Assembly (NCBI RefSeq): GCF_000785435.2 | Contig: NZ_JTDB02000004.1 | Span: forward strand, 372,001 to 436,000 | Reading direction: 5' to 3' | Source of the DNA: Paraburkholderia sacchari | Lineage (GTDB): Bacteria > Pseudomonadota > Gammaproteobacteria > Burkholderiales > Burkholderiaceae | DNA length: 64,000 nucleotides | In this document: in pieces, positions 60,926 to 64,000 of the stretch | Position numbering within the stretch: the first letter of the stretch is position 1 | Layout of the letters: the number at the start of each line of letters is the position of its first letter | Notes under the pieces: generated by a model | What the model was told of the DNA's origin: nothing | Databases searched by the model: none | Seen by the model: the letters and a program-made list of their open reading frames with translations, nothing else | Position numbers and translations under genes: made by a program

Positions 60926-63247
60926 TTACTTCGTTGACGCGGACCGGCGCGCCAACGGCAGCGCCGAACGGATCTTGTCCAGCATGTCGATCTGGGCGCC
61001 CGTGGGCTCCACTTCCTGAACGCGCCGGTCGGCCAGCAGCTTTTCCGCCAGATCGAGCAGTTTCTGGCGGTCCTCGCGGTCTTTCAGCAGTCCCGGCAGC
61101 GTGGCGAATGCCTGATCCGGCGCGTAGCGCACGATGATTTCCTGCTCGCCGCGCACGCGCCGCCACTGATCATCGGCAAGCGCGGGCAGATACGCGGCAT
61201 AGTCTTTCGCGAGTTCATGCCGCAGGGTCAGCCGTGCCAGCGGCAGCGGTTCGCCCTGGCGCGCGAGCAGGCAGGCGATGCGCGCCAGCGCTTCCGTATA
61301 CCCGCCCTCGCTCATCGACGCCAGCGCATCCTTCACGAAGGGCAGTTCGCGCGGGTTCCTCGCCGCTTCGGCGGGCAGGGCTTGCGCCTGCTCGTCTTGA
61401 CCAGCGGAGAACAAGTTTCCATAGAACGAAAAGAACGCGCTCTCCGTCATGGCGTCGCGCATCGCTCGATACAGGTCGAGCGATGCACTGATCATTTCCG
61501 AGCCGTAGTGCTCGACCGATTTCATCGGCGTTTCCTCGTGAGTGCCGGCATGCCGTTTCGCCTTGACCGCCTCGGCGGCAGGCCCAAGCCATGCAAGCCA
61601 CGGATTCAAATCCGAATACGCCCACCGTTGCGCGCGCAACGGATGGAACTGGCGCTGCAGGTTCGCCGTCGTTTCATTCGACAGCGCCTGCACCCACGGT
61701 TGCAGGAAAAGCTCGTACGCACGCTGATTCAATTCCGATACGCGCTTGACGGCCTCGAACGGCTGTTCGTCGGCGCGCTCGAACCGGTTCAGGCGCGCGG
61801 CGACGTCTTCGAGACGATACTCCCTGAACGACACGTCGTATTCCACTTTCCCGTCCGCGCCGCGCTGCTCGGCAATCTCCATGCCGTACAGGCCGGGCGG
61901 GAAAGCTTCGATCGCTTCGAGCACGGAGGCGATCTGCTGGTGTTCCTTCCTCGCCACCTTGCCCGACACGAAGATGCCGAGATGGCCGATGGACTGGTGC
62001 ACGAGCCCGACGATCACCTGACCGCGCGCCTTGATCTCCTCCGTGCTGGCGTAGATATCGGCGACCCAGTTGAAGGCTTGCTGAGGCGGCGTGATGTTAT
62101 CGCCAAGCGAGGCGAACAGGATGATCGGCGACTTGATTGCCCGCAGGTCGAAGGCCGTGCCGCCGAGACCCCGCACTTCGCCCGACCAAAGCTTGTTGCC
62201 GACGAACAGGTTGCTCGTGATCCACTCGATCTCCTCGCGGTTCATCAGGTAGTAGCCGCCCCACCAGCGCTCGAAATCGAGGAAGCGCGGCGGCTCGGTA
62301 TCGACGTTGTCGAACAGGTGATAGTACTTGTCCCACAGGCTGTTGGCGGGGTTGAGGTTTTCGAAGTTCTGCACGAGATGGGCGCCGTCGAACTTGCCGT
62401 TGCCCAGATCCGCGGTCAGCGACGCGAGCCATGTGCCGCCCAGCATGCCGCCCGAGTAGCGCATCGGATTGTCGCCCTCGCCTTCGCTCCACGCACCGCT
62501 CCAGTAAGACATCGGCGCGCCGTTGATGACGAGCGGGCCGGTGTGGTCCGGGTCGGAACTCGCCAGCATCATGGCGGCCCAGCCGCCCTGGCAGTTGCCG
62601 ACGATCGCTGGTTTCTCGCTGTCCGGATGCAGTTCGCCGACCTTTCTGATGAATTGCTGCTCGGCCTCGCAGACATCGAGCAGCGTCTGGCCGGGCTCCG
62701 GGTCGCGAAAGAAAATGACGAAATACACGGGGTGGCCGGCTCTGAGCGCGACACCAGCCTGCGAGTCGTCCTTGAATCCGCCGATGCCGGGACCGTGGCC
62801 CGCACGCGGGTCGATGATCACATAAGGACGCTTGCTAACGTCGACCACCACGCCGTCCGGCGGCAATAGCCGGATCAACGCGTAGTTGACCGGGCGCGGC
62901 AGCTTGCGGCCATCGACGACGAGTTCGTGATCAAAATGAAGGACCGGTTGGAGGCCGCGGCTCGCCTGATCGACGAAAGCATTGCCGCGCTGACGCAAGG
63001 TGTCCCAGAAGAGCATGGAGCGCTCGACCACGTCCACGGCATAACGGTAACCGGCCCACGGGTCCAGCGCCGCCGTCCATGCGCGATGATCGGCTGCGGA
63101 TTGACTGCTCGCGCAGAGCCGCTCTGCCGCATCGGCCATACGCTGGCTGAATTGCGCTTGTGCGATTTCCGATCGCTTTGCAAAAAGCCGTGCGACCTTG
63201 CCGCCGATTTCCTGACGGCGCGCGTATTGACTGGCCAGATCTTTCAT
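60926..63247 (-). CDS. DUF3141 alpha/beta-hydrolase, PhaC-like active site
   Basis: A 773-residue protein. The central hydrolase core (about 130-440) has a PHA-synthase-like nucleophile elbow VGNCQGGWAA with Cys219, Asp383 in SLGDNITPP and His422 in SIGHLGIFVSGK, matching the Cys-Asp-His triad of PhaC polyester synthases (family knowledge). Residues 450-773 form a long helical extension. No signal peptide. ATG 63247 was chosen over 63286, with GGAAGG upstream. Its role is unproven; polyhydroxyalkanoate-related activity or another acyl transfer is possible. Confidence 0.8.
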   Translation of the reverse strand: MKDLASQYARRQEIGGKVARLFAKRSEIAQAQFSQRMADAAERLCASSQSAADHRAWTAALDPWAGYRYAVDVVERSMLFWDTLRQRGNAFVDQASRGLQPVLHFDHELVVDGRKLPRPVNYALIRLLPPDGVVVDVSKRPYVIIDPRAGHGPGIGGFKDDSQAGVALRAGHPVYFVIFFRDPEPGQTLLDVCEAEQQFIRKVGELHPDSEKPAIVGNCQGGWAAMMLASSDPDHTGPLVINGAPMSYWSGAWSEGEGDNPMRYSGGMLGGTWLASLTADLGNGKFDGAHLVQNFENLNPANSLWDKYYHLFDNVDTEPPRFLDFERWWGGYYLMNREEIEWITSNLFVGNKLWSGEVRGLGGTAFDLRAIKSPIILFASLGDNITPPQQAFNWVADIYASTEEIKARGQVIVGLVHQSIGHLGIFVSGKVARKEHQQIASVLEAIEAFPPGLYGMEIAEQRGADGKVEYDVSFREYRLEDVAARLNRFERADEQPFEAVKRVSELNQRAYELFLQPWVQALSNETTANLQRQFHPLRAQRWAYSDLNPWLAWLGPAAEAVKAKRHAGTHEETPMKSVEHYGSEMISASLDLYRAMRDAMTESAFFSFYGNLFSAGQDEQAQALPAEAARNPRELPFVKDALASMSEGGYTEALARIACLLARQGEPLPLARLTLRHELAKDYAAYLPALADDQWRRVRGEQEIIVRYAPDQAFATLPGLLKDREDRQKLLDLAEKLLADRRVQEVEPTGAQIDMLDKIRSALPLARRSASTK

Positions 63248-63712
63248 TGCTTCACCTTCCAAGCGAGACCTTATCTTTCCATACACTGGCAGATGTATGT
63301 GACCGGTTCGTTATAAGCCTGTCACTCCGGCATCATTTCACTCTTCCGTATAGGACCAAAGTCCTATTGAATTTTTCACGCCGTTGCAGCCGGCAAACAA
63401 TCGGTGTGCGAAGGTATGCAGCTTTGTTCACTTCTGCGATCGTCTCGTAACACTTTAACCTATTCGCTTTCACTATTCGCCGCGAAACCGTCTCATGAAT
63501 GTTCGGAGTTCATATTGTTCCCTCCTGGCAAGCTTGCTTTGTAAGTAACTGGCAATTACGATAGAAAAGCCCAAAAAATCATATCCGACAAATGCCCCCC
63601 AGAATTCAATACATCGTTAATAACGAGGTGGCAGCCAGCTTGTAGTAACCCGGTAAAGAGCCCGCAAAAAGCGCATCGTTGTCCGCGTCGACATCCGCCG
63701 TAGGGAGGGGAC
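63248..63712. promoter_or_regulatory. Divergent intergenic region, DUF3141 to DUF3300
   Basis: 465 bp without a gene. It contains the perfect dyad ATAGGAC-CAAA-GTCCTAT at 63350-63367. A run of A/T-rich sequence follows. No promoter elements could be assigned with confidence. Confidence 0.5.
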
Positions 63713-64000
63713 ATGACCAACTGGAACAAACGATGGGTCAAGGCCGCCTTGTTGTGGCTGATCCTGCTGGTGGCGGCGCCTGCCTTTGCGGACCGCGGTG
63801 GTCCTGATGGACCCACTCCATACAAGCCCGAGGAGCTCGAAGCGCTGGTTGCGCCAATTGCGCTCTATCCGGACTCGGTTCTCGCTCAGGTTTTGATGGC
63901 GTCCACGTATCCGCTTGAAATCGTCTACGCGGCCCGCTGGGTGAAGGAGAACCCGAACACCAAGGGCGACGCCGCCGTGCAGGCGGTCCAGAACCAGTCC
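63713..64000 (+). CDS. DUF3300 family protein (N-terminal part)
   Basis: The 96 visible codons start MTNWNKRWVKAALLWLILLVAA with a signal peptide cleaved near AFADRGG, then EELEALVAPIALYPDSVLAQ and MASTYPLEIVYAARWVKEN, the DUF3300 signature. The gene runs out of the window. A strong GGAGGGG site precedes ATG 63713. DUF3300 proteins are envelope proteins of unknown function, often with Gly/His-rich C-terminal tails like the protein at 58468. Confidence 0.85.
   Translation, partial: MTNWNKRWVKAALLWLILLVAAPAFADRGGPDGPTPYKPEELEALVAPIALYPDSVLAQVLMASTYPLEIVYAARWVKENPNTKGDAAVQAVQNQS

Noticed and set aside
61217-62869. A 550-codon open frame opposite DUF3141
   Set aside because: Arg-rich shadow of a gene with an intact active site.

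Overview
The window is high-GC, gene-dense DNA typical of a Burkholderiaceae betaproteobacterium, most likely Paraburkholderia or Caballeronia. This rests on the two Burkholderia-type trimeric porins, the DUF4148 secreted protein, the small SLRAVIEKWLAP-type protein, the dense LysR/MocR regulators and the codon bias. No rRNA, tRNA, CRISPR array or replication origin was seen. The content is accessory catabolism, transport and regulation, as on a secondary chromosome.

Layout. (1) 1-9763: a co-directional run with an aldehyde dehydrogenase, a PotFGHI-like importer (SBP, two permeases, ATPase), a polar amino-acid importer (SBP, two permeases, ATPase) and a GcvA-like LysR regulator. (2) 9842-13848: a cation/proton antiporter divergent from a LysR gene, then an ECF41 sigma factor translationally coupled to a carboxymuconolactone-decarboxylase-like gene, with an ECF41-type promoter upstream. 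(3) 13943-14822: non-coding debris with IS110-like and probable IS21-like relics. (4) 14823-18404: GNAT, XRE-cupin regulator, serine hydrolase and a stand-alone AAA ATPase. (5) 18430-29055: a broken OYE gene and truncated MerR gene sharing an intact-looking MerR promoter; the MerR frame runs into a heavy-metal-type response regulator followed by its kinase; then a ClpP-fold/LprI fusion and, convergent, an RND efflux operon whose promoter region holds a 62-bp nested palindrome. (6) 29056-32607: DUF4148, a LuxR relic, a CaiB relic and etfBA. (7) 33092-43425: a carnitine-catabolism island (LysR, porin, NCS1 permease, cntA, malic-semialdehyde-type dehydrogenase, cntB, XRE-PAS regulator, D-malate/tartrate dehydrogenase). 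(8) 43631-45549: thiolase and MaoC relics and an orphan tyrosine recombinase with a large palindromic operator. (9) 45697-52541: RpiR regulator plus a ddpXABCDF-type D-Ala-D-Ala dipeptide utilisation operon. (10) 52604-64000: secretion and outer-membrane relics, small proteins, a MocR regulator divergent from a cupin/AhpD-like pair, a hairpin-rich AT island before a second porin, a large Gly/Tyr-rich secreted protein, a PhaC-like DUF3141 protein and the start of a DUF3300 gene.

How the genes cooperate. CntA/CntB would release trimethylamine from carnitine, the adjacent dehydrogenase would oxidise malic semialdehyde to malate, and the DmlA-like enzyme would yield pyruvate. The porin and NCS1 permease are the likely uptake route. 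The Ddp operon would recycle D-Ala-D-Ala from peptidoglycan. The kinase/regulator pair probably controls the RND pump.

A recurring theme is decay: at least nine genes survive only as an end fragment or an internally deleted shell, while their neighbours are intact.
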